Below are positions 46,807 to 52,941 of a stretch of 64,000 nt of DNA, one piece after another. Where the stretch lies: assembly GCF_006494375.1 (NCBI RefSeq), contig NZ_VHIZ01000041.1, positions 69,927-133,926 on the forward strand, written 5' to 3'. The notes below the pieces were generated by a model that did not search any database, was not told where the DNA came from, and saw nothing but the letters and a program-made list of their open reading frames with translations. The stretch comes from Pantoea anthophila. GTDB taxonomy: Bacteria > Pseudomonadota > Gammaproteobacteria > Enterobacterales > Enterobacteriaceae. Position numbers and translations under genes: made by a program. Each line of letters opens with the position of its first letter. Position 1 is the first letter of the stretch.

Positions 46807-46832
46807 ATTGTGATGTGATGTTGTGTGTATTG
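46807..46832 (-). promoter_or_regulatory. Probable GcvB sRNA target in dppA leader
   Basis: In the dppA mRNA the 30 or so bases before the Shine-Dalgarno read CA-rich (ACACACAACATCACATCACA). dppA is an established GcvB target in enterobacteria, and GcvB uses a G/U-rich seed that pairs with such C/A repeats. The pairing itself was not computed. Confidence 0.5.
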
Positions 46833-47505
46833 CCTGACCTCTGGTTTTTTTATGCGGTTCAGGCGTACCACCGAACAGGTGGTTAAATCGCGCTACGTTT
46901 TTTTTGTTTTTCCGAAGCGGGTTGGGCATTCAGAAAATTCCGTAACTGCGGTTTATTGACGCATCAATTTGTCAACAGTTGCAAAGAACGTCAATACAAG
47001 GGTTACTTATTTACACAGAGTGTGAGGAATAGCATGCAACGGTAATAAATACCGTTTCCGCACAAAAGCCATACAATGCACAGTGCTGCAGCCCCGATAT
47101 CCGTGCATTGTGCTGGATGCCAGCTTTATCGCTAGTGATTCTCACCGCTAAAAAACTTAAAACTTTTACCGGCAAATGTTGAATAACTGAACGATTCACC
47201 GTGCGTTATGACGTTCATCCAGCGGAATATGCTGGTTTTGATGTATAAGAAATCAGCATGTTGCTGCTTTCGGTCATAAGAAGAACGTGTCGCGAATTAT
47301 GATGGCATCTCTGATGTGGCAAGGCCTGCGAGCAGGAAAACGGCGATAATAACGGCTGGTAAGCATCTGGCGCGGCGAATGCCTTTTTCTGGAACTTTCT
47401 GGAAGAAGGCAGATAAAACGTGAAGCTGTGAAGGACGCGGTGAGCCGGTTCGCTGTGAGAGCGCGTCTATGATCGTATCTGCTTAGCGGGGAGATCGAGC
47501 CTGCT

Positions 47506-47686
47506 CAGGTAACCCGGTCAGATCGGAAAGTCGCTTAAACCATCCCTGGACGCTCGGCCCACGCGATTACGCACCTCATCCCTGAGGTGCGCCCGTAAAC
47601 GGGTCAACGCGCTGCGTTGTTCAAAAACGCTCCCGGCGTTTTTGTCCCTGCCGTGGGACGCTTTCCTCTTCTGACCGGGTTACCTG
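47506..47686. repeat. 181-bp composite element with 17-bp terminal inverted repeats
   Basis: CAGGTAACCCGGTCAGA (47506-47522) recurs inverted at 47670-47686, and the pairing continues inward imperfectly (GGAAAG / CTTTCC) for about 28 bp per arm. Inside are several perfect hairpins: GCACCTCA-TCCC-TGAGGTGC (47571-47590), CCCGT-AA-ACGGG (47592-47603), CAAAAACGC-TCCCG-GCGTTTTTG (47622-47644) and GTCCC-n6-GGGAC (47644-47659). It contains CCATCCCTGG at 47540-47549, the complement of a decamer found twice in the neighbouring element. No coding content; MITE-like or structural-RNA-like. Confidence 0.85.
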
Positions 47687-47739
47687 CGCTTTAAACTTAT
47701 CAATTGCTGTCACATTCTTTACGCTCACGTTTTATTCGC

Positions 47740-47941
47740 AGCGGCCTTCCTGAAACAGAATGCGACTGCAGGACGTGAAGCGAAGGGAGCATACGCCTGT
47801 AGCAAAGCATAGCGGGCCAGGGATGGCCCGCGCTGAGCCCGCCAGGGATGGCGGGTTTTGCGTCTTTGCGAAAGGCGTATGCTCCCTGAAGCCGGCTCAG
47901 CATCAGCCGCCACCTTTCTGAAACGGGATGCGGCTGCCGGG
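47740..47941. repeat. Second composite inverted-repeat element with twin hairpins
   Basis: Outer 15-bp perfect arms AGGGAGCATACGCCT (47784-47798) and its complement (47873-47887), continued inward by GCAAAG / CTTTGC. Inside are two adjacent hairpins, GCGGGCCA-GGGA-TGGCCCGC (47812-47831) and CCCGCCA-GGGA-TGGCGGG (47838-47855), with the same apical sequence. The unit is flanked by imperfect direct repeats of about 33 bp (47740-47772 and 47907-47941; shared CTGAAACRGRATGCGRCTGC). Confidence 0.85.
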
Positions 47942-47994
47942 AATACGTTTCCTGAAGCCCGCTCAAAAATCACTCTTTGCCTTTCAACAGGCGA

Positions 47995-48022
47995 AAAAAA
48001 ACCTGTCTTTTCAGACAGGTTT
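47995..48022 (-). terminator. Terminator of tRNA-Pro
   Basis: On the minus strand AACCTGTCT-GAAA-AGACAGGTT is followed by a run of T, 9 bases after the tRNA end. Classic intrinsic terminator. Confidence 0.93.
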
Positions 48023-48030
48023 CTTAAATA

Positions 48031-48107
48031 TGGTCGGCGAGAGAGGATTCGAACCTCCGACCCACTGGTCCCAAACCAGTTGCGCTACCAAGCTGCGCTA
48101 CTCGCCG
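48031..48107 (-). tRNA. tRNA-Pro (anticodon UGG)
   Basis: 77-nt tRNA with encoded CCA. Acceptor stem CGGCGAG/CTCGCCG, anticodon stem ACTGG/CCAGT enclosing TTTGGGA (anticodon TGG), T-arm GGAGGTTCGAATCCTCT. The sequence looks like E. coli proM rather than proK, although E. coli has proK (anticodon CGG) in this position between dppA and eptB. Confidence 0.97.
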
Positions 48108-48117
48108 ATGGGGGCGC

Positions 48118-48146
48118 ATGTTACTGCTACCCCGGATTAGCGTCAA
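48118..48146 (-). promoter_or_regulatory. Promoter of tRNA-Pro
   Basis: On the minus strand TTGACG (48146-48141), 17-bp spacer, TAACAT (48123-48118), then a GC-rich discriminator GCGCCCCC before the tRNA. This is the form of stringently controlled stable-RNA promoters. Confidence 0.8.
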
Positions 48147-48231
48147 CCGCTTTTTAAGCTTTTGCCGCCGATCGCCTGGAAAGCATGCGGTTACCGGAAA
48201 TCAGCCGCCTGCCCTCCCCTTTCGTACACCA

Positions 48232-49923
48232 TTACAGCGATTTAGCCTGACTTTTCGCCGGTGCCTGGCACCAGTTATTGGCCGGGTTAATGCCGCCATC
48301 TGGCGAGGTATACCCCAGACAACCCAGGATGGTATCGAACAGCTCAACGTGACGATGGGTTCGCCCCACACGCTGCTGCGCCTGCAGACGCTCAAAATTA
48401 CTGCGGTTCTGGCTGTCTTCCAGATACTTATCAGACGCCCAGACCATCATCGGCACGCGGAACTGCTCAGGCGGCGCCATCTCACGCGGCGTGCCGTGCA
48501 GATGCATATTCTCGCTGATCGACTCCCCGTGGTCGGCGGCATAGAAGACGATCGCCTTCTTATCACGCAGCTGATCCAGCACGCTGTCCAGCATGCTATC
48601 CACATAAAGCACCGAGTTATCGTAAGCGTTAATCAACTGCGCTTTGCTGCAGGTCTCATCTACCCCCATACACTCCGGCTGATACTTCGCGAAGCTGCGC
48701 GGGTAACGCTGTGAATAGAGATAATGCGATCCTTTGGTATGCAGGATCACCAGATGCTTGCCCTTCGGGAAACGATCCAGCGACGCCTTCATCTCAGGCA
48801 CCAGCAGCATATCATCCACGGCTTTGCCCTGATTGCGCTTCTCGGAACCGATCTGCTCACGGAAGGCAAAGTTATTGGCATTAACGTTGTCGTAGAACCA
48901 GACTTCGCTTTGCATCGCAAACAGCTCAGAGGTGAAGCCCAGCTCTTTCATCACCGCAAACACATTCTGCTCTTTCAGCGTACGGCCCGGATTATTCATC
49001 GTGCCGCCTTCGCGCACGAACATGCAGCGCAGCGACAGCTTGGTTGCGGTATCACAGGATTCACCCCGGAACGCGACCAGATTTTTCTCTTTCGACAGTT
49101 TAGGCGTGGTGTCACGCTCATAACCCAGCATACCCATGTGATCCCAGCGCGTGGTCTCACCAATCACAAACACCACATAGGTATCATCCAGCCCGGCAGG
49201 CGCGACGTAGGTAAACTTCTTCGCCGGATCCAGCAGCTCCTCGCTTTGCAGCGACTCATCCATGCGGGTCCAGGCAAACAGTCCGACCGCCGCCAGCCAG
49301 TTGGAAGGAAGATAGGAGTGCGCGACCACGCCGCCGTAGCTCGGCAGATCGATGTTCGTGATCTCTTCATTATGCTTCTGCAGCTTGTCGAAATAACGGA
49401 TTGGCAGCCAGACCAGCGCCACGCAGAGCAGCATAATCAGGGTCGGTTTCAGACGCTGTCCCGGCGTACGCAGCTGCTCATTCAGCGTCATGCTCAGCCG
49501 GTTGCGCCAGATCATCAGCAACGGTAACGCACTGACCAGCACCATCCACAGAACGAAGTGGTAGCCGATCACCTCTTTAGAGAGATCGGTGTCGGTGGTC
49601 ATCACCGACGCCACAATGCCGTAGCCAATCACCACGTTGAAAAACGCCATGTAATAGGCGGCGGCAACAGAAATCAGCACAATCAGCGTGGCGAGCACGC
49701 GATAAAACCACTTGCCTCCCAGCGACAGCAGGCGCATCAGGAAGAATGTCAGCAGCACGATCGCCACGACCTCGGTGACCGCCGTCAGCCAGTTCGTGAC
49801 TGTAGATTGCTTCAGAAAACCGTCAAAACGACGATAGAAAATCGGTAAATTCAGCAAGATACCGAGATAGAGCGCCAGCAATAGCGATAACTTTTGCTGC
49901 GTTAGCGTTTTAATGTAATTCAT
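48232..49923 (-). CDS. eptB: Kdo phosphoethanolamine transferase EptB
   Basis: Adds phosphoethanolamine to the outer Kdo of the LPS inner core, lowering negative charge. 563 residues, exactly E. coli length, when started at the ATG at 49923 (MNYIKTLTQQKLSLLLALYL); the frame is open 216 bp further upstream without homology. Five N-terminal helices (to about residue 160), then a periplasmic sulfatase/alkaline-phosphatase-like domain with the nucleophile Thr in GETTRWDHMG, LRCMF disulfide region and zinc motif ADHGES. In E. coli it is controlled by sigma-E and the sRNA MgrR. A tRNA-Pro gene follows on the same strand, as in E. coli. Confidence 0.94.
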   Translation of the reverse strand: MNYIKTLTQQKLSLLLALYLGILLNLPIFYRRFDGFLKQSTVTNWLTAVTEVVAIVLLTFFLMRLLSLGGKWFYRVLATLIVLISVAAAYYMAFFNVVIGYGIVASVMTTDTDLSKEVIGYHFVLWMVLVSALPLLMIWRNRLSMTLNEQLRTPGQRLKPTLIMLLCVALVWLPIRYFDKLQKHNEEITNIDLPSYGGVVAHSYLPSNWLAAVGLFAWTRMDESLQSEELLDPAKKFTYVAPAGLDDTYVVFVIGETTRWDHMGMLGYERDTTPKLSKEKNLVAFRGESCDTATKLSLRCMFVREGGTMNNPGRTLKEQNVFAVMKELGFTSELFAMQSEVWFYDNVNANNFAFREQIGSEKRNQGKAVDDMLLVPEMKASLDRFPKGKHLVILHTKGSHYLYSQRYPRSFAKYQPECMGVDETCSKAQLINAYDNSVLYVDSMLDSVLDQLRDKKAIVFYAADHGESISENMHLHGTPREMAPPEQFRVPMMVWASDKYLEDSQNRSNFERLQAQQRVGRTHRHVELFDTILGCLGYTSPDGGINPANNWCQAPAKSQAKSL

Positions 49924-50229
49924 GAAAAAGGGGGTTTCTCCGGTGTGAAGCGCCTGACAAATCTTTAATGTGACTGCCGAATCGCGGCAGAGTTCGCTGA
50001 ATAAGCGGGCCGGACAAGATGAAGGAAAATTCTGAACGGGTTTATGGGCTATAACGCGAGGTGGCCCAGTAAAACATGGCTGCGTTTGATAGACCAGAAA
50101 ATAATCTTTGTCGACCTGATTAGCACATTTTTTGTACAAGACAGATCGTGGCGGGCAAACAGAGGGTGGCAGAGCGGAATCGGGGATGGAAAAAAAGAGG
50201 GGCCTGAGTAACTCAGGCCCACTGTTCGC
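49924..50229. other. 306-bp gap upstream of eptB
   Basis: Holds the eptB leader and promoter region and the ohr terminator at its far end. The eptB frame is open through much of it but has no coding character. No other element was recognised. Confidence 0.5.
50189..50220 (-). terminator. Terminator of ohr
   Basis: GGGCCTGAG stem with its perfect complement (50200-50220), followed on the minus strand by CTC and eight T. It lies 9 bp past the ohr stop. Confidence 0.92.
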
Positions 50230-50658
50230 TTAGCGAATGATATTCAGCGTCACGTCAATGTTGTTGCGGGTCGCGTTTGAGTAAGGACAAACGATATGCG
50301 CCGCATCAACCAGCTTCTGCGCTTCTGCTTCATCCATGCCTGGCAGATGGATGTTCAGGGTCGCTTCGATACCAAAGCCGTTGGGAATAGGACCGATACC
50401 AACTTCACCTTCGATCCAGGCATCTTTTGGCATGGCGATCTTGTCACGGCCTGCCACAAACTTCATCGCACCGATGAAGCAGGCAGAGTAGCCCGCAGCA
50501 AACAGCTGCTCAGGGTTAGTCGCTTCGCCGCCTGCACCGCCCATCTCTTTCGGGACACCCAGTTTCACGTCCAGTACACCGTCAGAAGAGGTTGCACGAC
50601 CATCACGACCACCGGTTGCTTTGGCTTTGGCGCGGTAAACCACTTGTTCTAAAGACAT
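50230..50658 (-). CDS. ohr: Organic hydroperoxide resistance protein Ohr
   Basis: 142 residues, the usual length of Ohr/OsmC thiol peroxidases. The two redox cysteines are in YSACFIGA (Cys near 59) and [13 protein letters not shown] (Cys near 124); the catalytic Arg and Glu sit in the N-terminal half ([24 protein letters not shown]). It reduces organic and lipid hydroperoxides with lipoylated proteins as electron donors. The VCPYSxATRxN end separates Ohr from OsmC. GGAG stands before the ATG. It lies 95 bp downstream of its regulator gene ohrR. Confidence 0.95.
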   Translation of the reverse strand: MSLEQVVYRAKAKATGGRDGRATSSDGVLDVKLGVPKEMGGAGGEATNPEQLFAAGYSACFIGAMKFVAGRDKIAMPKDAWIEGEVGIGPIPNGFGIEATLNIHLPGMDEAEAQKLVDAAHIVCPYSNATRNNIDVTLNIIR

Positions 50659-50725
50659 GACATTTCTCCGTTACGCTATTTAATCGCCCGCTACTTATCT
50701 GTGCGGTATCAGGCGATGAGGTTTA

Positions 50726-50744
50726 ACGGGTGCCATGCACCCGT
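50726..50744 (-). terminator. Stem-loop between ohrR and ohr
   Basis: 8-bp stem ACGGGTGC/GCACCCGT with a 3-nt loop, just past the ohrR stop. The T-stretch is weak on the minus strand, so it may only attenuate transcription into ohr. Confidence 0.5.
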
Positions 50745-50753
50745 CAGCAATTT

Positions 50754-51218
50754 TTATCGGGACTGGTTCAGGTTATCCCGCAGCCCATCCAGCTCTGTTT
50801 TCAGCGCCAGCAGGGTCTCATCGTCACAGGCTGTGGCGCATTTCACCGCTTCAGGAATAGAGGCGGCTTTAATGCGCAGCGCCTCGCCCGCTTCGGTGAG
50901 CGTCACAGCAACCTGACGCTCGTCCTGACGGGTACGCTGCCGGTTAATCAGACCTGCGCTCTCCAGTCGTTTCAGCAGGGGCGTCAGGGTGGCGGAGTCT
51001 AAAAAGAGCTGCTCGCCGATCTCTGAGACGGTGACATCATCTTTCTGCCACAACACCAGCATTACCAGATACTGTGGATAGGTGATGTCGAGCTGGCTCA
51101 GCAACTGGCGATAGACTTTATTCATCGCCAGGTTGGCAGAGTAAAGCGCAAAGCAGAGCTGCTGATCGACCAACAGTGGCATCGGTTTCACTTTTTTGTC
51201 ATCTTGATCACTGTTCAT
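50754..51218 (-). CDS. ohrR: MarR-family peroxide-sensing repressor OhrR
   Basis: 154 residues when started at the ATG at 51218 ([14 protein letters not shown]). Winged-helix MarR protein with the reactive cysteine of OhrR near the N-terminus in [19 protein letters not shown]; peroxide oxidation of this Cys releases the repressor. The recognition helix region reads [16 protein letters not shown] and the wing [13 protein letters not shown]. Further cysteines near 124-128 (KCATACDDE) could resolve the oxidised form. It is upstream of ohr on the same strand and divergent from the HD-hydrolase gene across 61 bp, so it may control both sides. Confidence 0.9.
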   Translation of the reverse strand: MNSDQDDKKVKPMPLLVDQQLCFALYSANLAMNKVYRQLLSQLDITYPQYLVMLVLWQKDDVTVSEIGEQLFLDSATLTPLLKRLESAGLINRQRTRQDERQVAVTLTEAGEALRIKAASIPEAVKCATACDDETLLALKTELDGLRDNLNQSR

Positions 51219-51279
51219 GGTGTTTAATATAGGTAGCGCACTAGATAATTGCAAGCAAACTTTTATCAGGGGAACAGGC

Positions 51280-51876
51280 ATGCAGAATTCACTGGAAGAA
51301 CAGGCGCGTCGTTTCGCCACCGAGGCGCATGCCCGGGCCGGTCAGCGCCGCAAATATACCGACGAGCCTTACATCGTTCATCCGGCGGCGGTCGTGGAGC
51401 TGGTCCGCAGCGTCAGCCATGATGATGCCCTGCTGGCAGCCGCCTGGCTGCACGACACCGTAGAAGATACACCGACCACGCCGGGCGATATAGAAGCCCA
51501 CTTCGGCGCGCGCGTGGCCAGCCTGGTTGAAATGCTGACCGATAGCGCGCCTGCCACGGCCAGAAATCGGGCAGCCCGTAAACTGGCGCACTTTCGCCAT
51601 ACTGCCAGCGCCAGTCCTGAGGCGCAAACCATAAAACTGGCCGATATCATCGACAATACCCGCGCGATTGTGCGCTTCGATCCTGACTTTGCCCGCGTCT
51701 ATCTGGTGGAAAAGCAGATACAGATTACGCTGCTGAAACAGGGCGATGCGCAGTTATGGCAGCAGGCTTCCACCATTATAGAGAGTGGGATCGCACAGCT
51801 GCGGGAATCACCCTATAACGTCCCGGAAAGCTGGTTCGTGAAGCAGGCGGCCAAATACAGCGAATTACGCGCATAA
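51280..51876 (+). CDS. HD-domain hydrolase of the RelA/SpoT (small alarmone hydrolase) type
   Basis: 198 residues from the ATG at 51280, which has AGGGGA before it; the open frame reaches 63 bp further upstream into the ohrR promoter. The motifs are those of the SpoT/Mesh1 hydrolase domain: GQRRKYTDEPYIVHPAAV (first His), LHDTVEDT (HDxxED metal site) and IKLADIIDNTRA (Asp/Asn). There is no synthetase, TGS or ACT part, so it is a stand-alone hydrolase. The ppGpp-hydrolase assignment is by motif only; other nucleotide substrates are possible. It is divergent from ohrR and has its own strong terminator. Confidence 0.75.
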   Translation: MQNSLEEQARRFATEAHARAGQRRKYTDEPYIVHPAAVVELVRSVSHDDALLAAAWLHDTVEDTPTTPGDIEAHFGARVASLVEMLTDSAPATARNRAARKLAHFRHTASASPEAQTIKLADIIDNTRAIVRFDPDFARVYLVEKQIQITLLKQGDAQLWQQASTIIESGIAQLRESPYNVPESWFVKQAAKYSELRA

Positions 51877-51878
51877 AA

Positions 51879-51903
51879 AACCCGCCAGCGGCGGGTTCTT
51901 TTC
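51879..51903. terminator. Bidirectional terminator between HD gene and yiaG
   Basis: AACCCGCC-AGC-GGCGGGTT with CTTTTCT on the plus side and six A upstream (T on the minus strand). It sits between the two convergent stops and can serve both. Confidence 0.92.
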
Positions 51904-51913
51904 TGAAACAGGC

Positions 51914-52210
51914 TTAGTCAAGCAACTGCCGTCCCAGATAGGGATTAGCATGTAGCAACTTCATCAGTTTCTGTGCCGTCGCAGAAGGACGGGTGCGCCG
52001 GGCTTCCCAGCTTTTCACGGAAGAAACGCTCACGCCCATCACTTTAGCAAACTCATCAACCTGCATGCCGGTCATTTCGCGCAGGCGCTGTGGCTCTGGC
52101 TGAGCGGGTTGCTGACGCTGAATCAGTAAGTCGGCGGCGCGATCATCACGTGTCAAAACAATCTGCTCAAGGCTGCTGAGCAATTCAAACATCGGGTCTT
52201 TTAATTCCAT
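51914..52210 (-). CDS. yiaG: HTH-type transcriptional regulator YiaG
   Basis: 98 residues (E. coli YiaG 96), with the same start MExKDPMxELLSSLEQIV. The C-terminal half is a Cro/C1-type helix-turn-helix (LREMTGMQVDEFAKVMGVSVSSVKSWE). AAGGAG lies 7-8 bp before the ATG. The fold resembles NadS/HigA antitoxins, but no toxin gene is next to it, and the YiaG match makes antitoxin function unlikely. Targets are unknown. In E. coli yiaF-yiaG-cspA are neighbours; yiaF is nearby here but cspA is not. Confidence 0.88.
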   Translation of the reverse strand: MELKDPMFELLSSLEQIVLTRDDRAADLLIQRQQPAQPEPQRLREMTGMQVDEFAKVMGVSVSSVKSWEARRTRPSATAQKLMKLLHANPYLGRQLLD

Positions 52211-52413
52211 AGAGAACTCCTTAAAACTCGCTATGAAGCACGTGAAAGTAGAGAGGTAAGAGCCTCAACCTGGGGCTCTGAAACCGGGCCTGTTACAGGC
52301 TGGATCCCGCAAGGGTTTGTTTTTGTTATTTTTGAAACCACTACGGGACGCAGCCTGCTGTGCACTGCTTTAAAAGGTGTCAGTTCAATGCAACAAATGC
52401 CGGGAGACTAAGT

Positions 52414-52497
52414 ATGGATAGAGACCTGACTATTTGCCGCGCAATTTCTCATTATTTTTTTCACTATCTTTTGCCGGAGTTGTTCCGACGCCTCTAA
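52414..52497 (+). CDS. Candidate 27-residue small protein
   Basis: ATG with GGGAG eight bases upstream opens a 27-codon frame, MDRDLTICRAISHYFFHYLL and seven more residues (PELFRRL). It is amphipathic with an aromatic centre and is followed at once by the weak GCCTC/GAGGC stem and a T-run, so a short transcript unit is conceivable. No family is recognised; it may be chance. Confidence 0.22.
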   Translation: MDRDLTICRAISHYFFHYLLPELFRRL

Positions 52498-52547
52498 GAC
52501 GCTGAGGCAACTGGTTTTTGTGCCCTCATAGCGGACAAAAAAATCAA

Positions 52548-52610
52548 ATGCTGTTTGCTATTTATGCGGGTGCCGTCATGCTTTTCGCAGGCATCTTCTC
52601 AATTTTGTGA
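52548..52610 (+). CDS. Candidate 20-residue hydrophobic peptide
   Basis: MLFAIYAGAVMLFAGIFSIL, almost entirely hydrophobic and long enough to cross a membrane once, in the style of small membrane peptides and type I toxins. There is no good Shine-Dalgarno. Not matched to any known family; chance is a real possibility. Confidence 0.2.
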   Translation: MLFAIYAGAVMLFAGIFSIL

Positions 52611-52941
52611 GGCGGTCTGCCTCTTCAGATAGTGAGTGCAAAATATACGCCAATGGTTTACTTCCTGAACACTTATATTCACTGCCTTTATGAAATTAAG
52701 AATAGTCCTGGCAACCCCCTGTGCGCGGCCGCGCGGCGGCTCACAGCAGGTTTTGGATGAATCACCTATTCTGCACAGCCAGACATCACCGGATAAAACA
52801 GCAGACTCCCTGATGAAACGGTCTCTGCCTTCTGCCGGTGCAGCGCTCCGTCAATGCTGATGCGCCTGCGCGAAAGAAGTGCAGGCGCTATGGCACGCCG
52901 ATGACGGCCAGACCGGGAGCTGAACTCTCTAAGGAAAAGCG

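Larger units (their letters stand above)
46796..48030. other. 1.2-kb non-coding region between dppA and tRNA-Pro
   Basis: No convincing gene. Near dppA are its leader and AT-rich promoter region (TTGACA-like hexamers about 46957-46991 on the minus strand, no safe -10). Small palindromes lie at 47038-47056 (AACGGTA-ATAAA-TACCGTT) and 47073-47111 (ACAATGCAC ... GTGCATTGT). From 47506 to 47941 two large composite inverted-repeat elements follow (separate entries). Open frames of up to 90 codons in the repeat area on both strands are rich in rare composition and mirror the repeats, so they are taken as spurious. Confidence 0.7.
52211..52941. other. 731-bp gap between yiaG and the gamma-glutamyltransferase gene
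   Basis: No gene of normal size. Structures seen: GAGCC/GGCTC at about 52260-52278, GCCTG-TTA-CAGGC at about 52288-52301, a weak GCCTC/GAGGC stem with TTTTTG behind it at about 52490-52521, and GCGCCTGC-n11-GCAGGCGC at 52862-52888. Two very short frames are listed separately. Base composition falls to AT-rich around 52440-52700. Confidence 0.5.

Noticed and set aside
47299..47349. 16-codon frame MMASLMWQGLRAGKRR
   Set aside because: No ribosome site and no similarity; probably chance.
47700..47966. Short open frames on both strands in the repeat region near tRNA-Pro
   Set aside because: They follow the inverted repeats, have no ribosome sites and show no family features.
48031..48107. Genomic island attachment at tRNA-Pro
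   Set aside because: No integrase and no second copy of the tRNA 3' end were seen, and flanking genes keep E. coli order.
51914..52210. Toxin-antitoxin antitoxin (NadS/HigA type)
   Set aside because: The sequence matches YiaG from the first residue, and no toxin-sized gene is adjacent.
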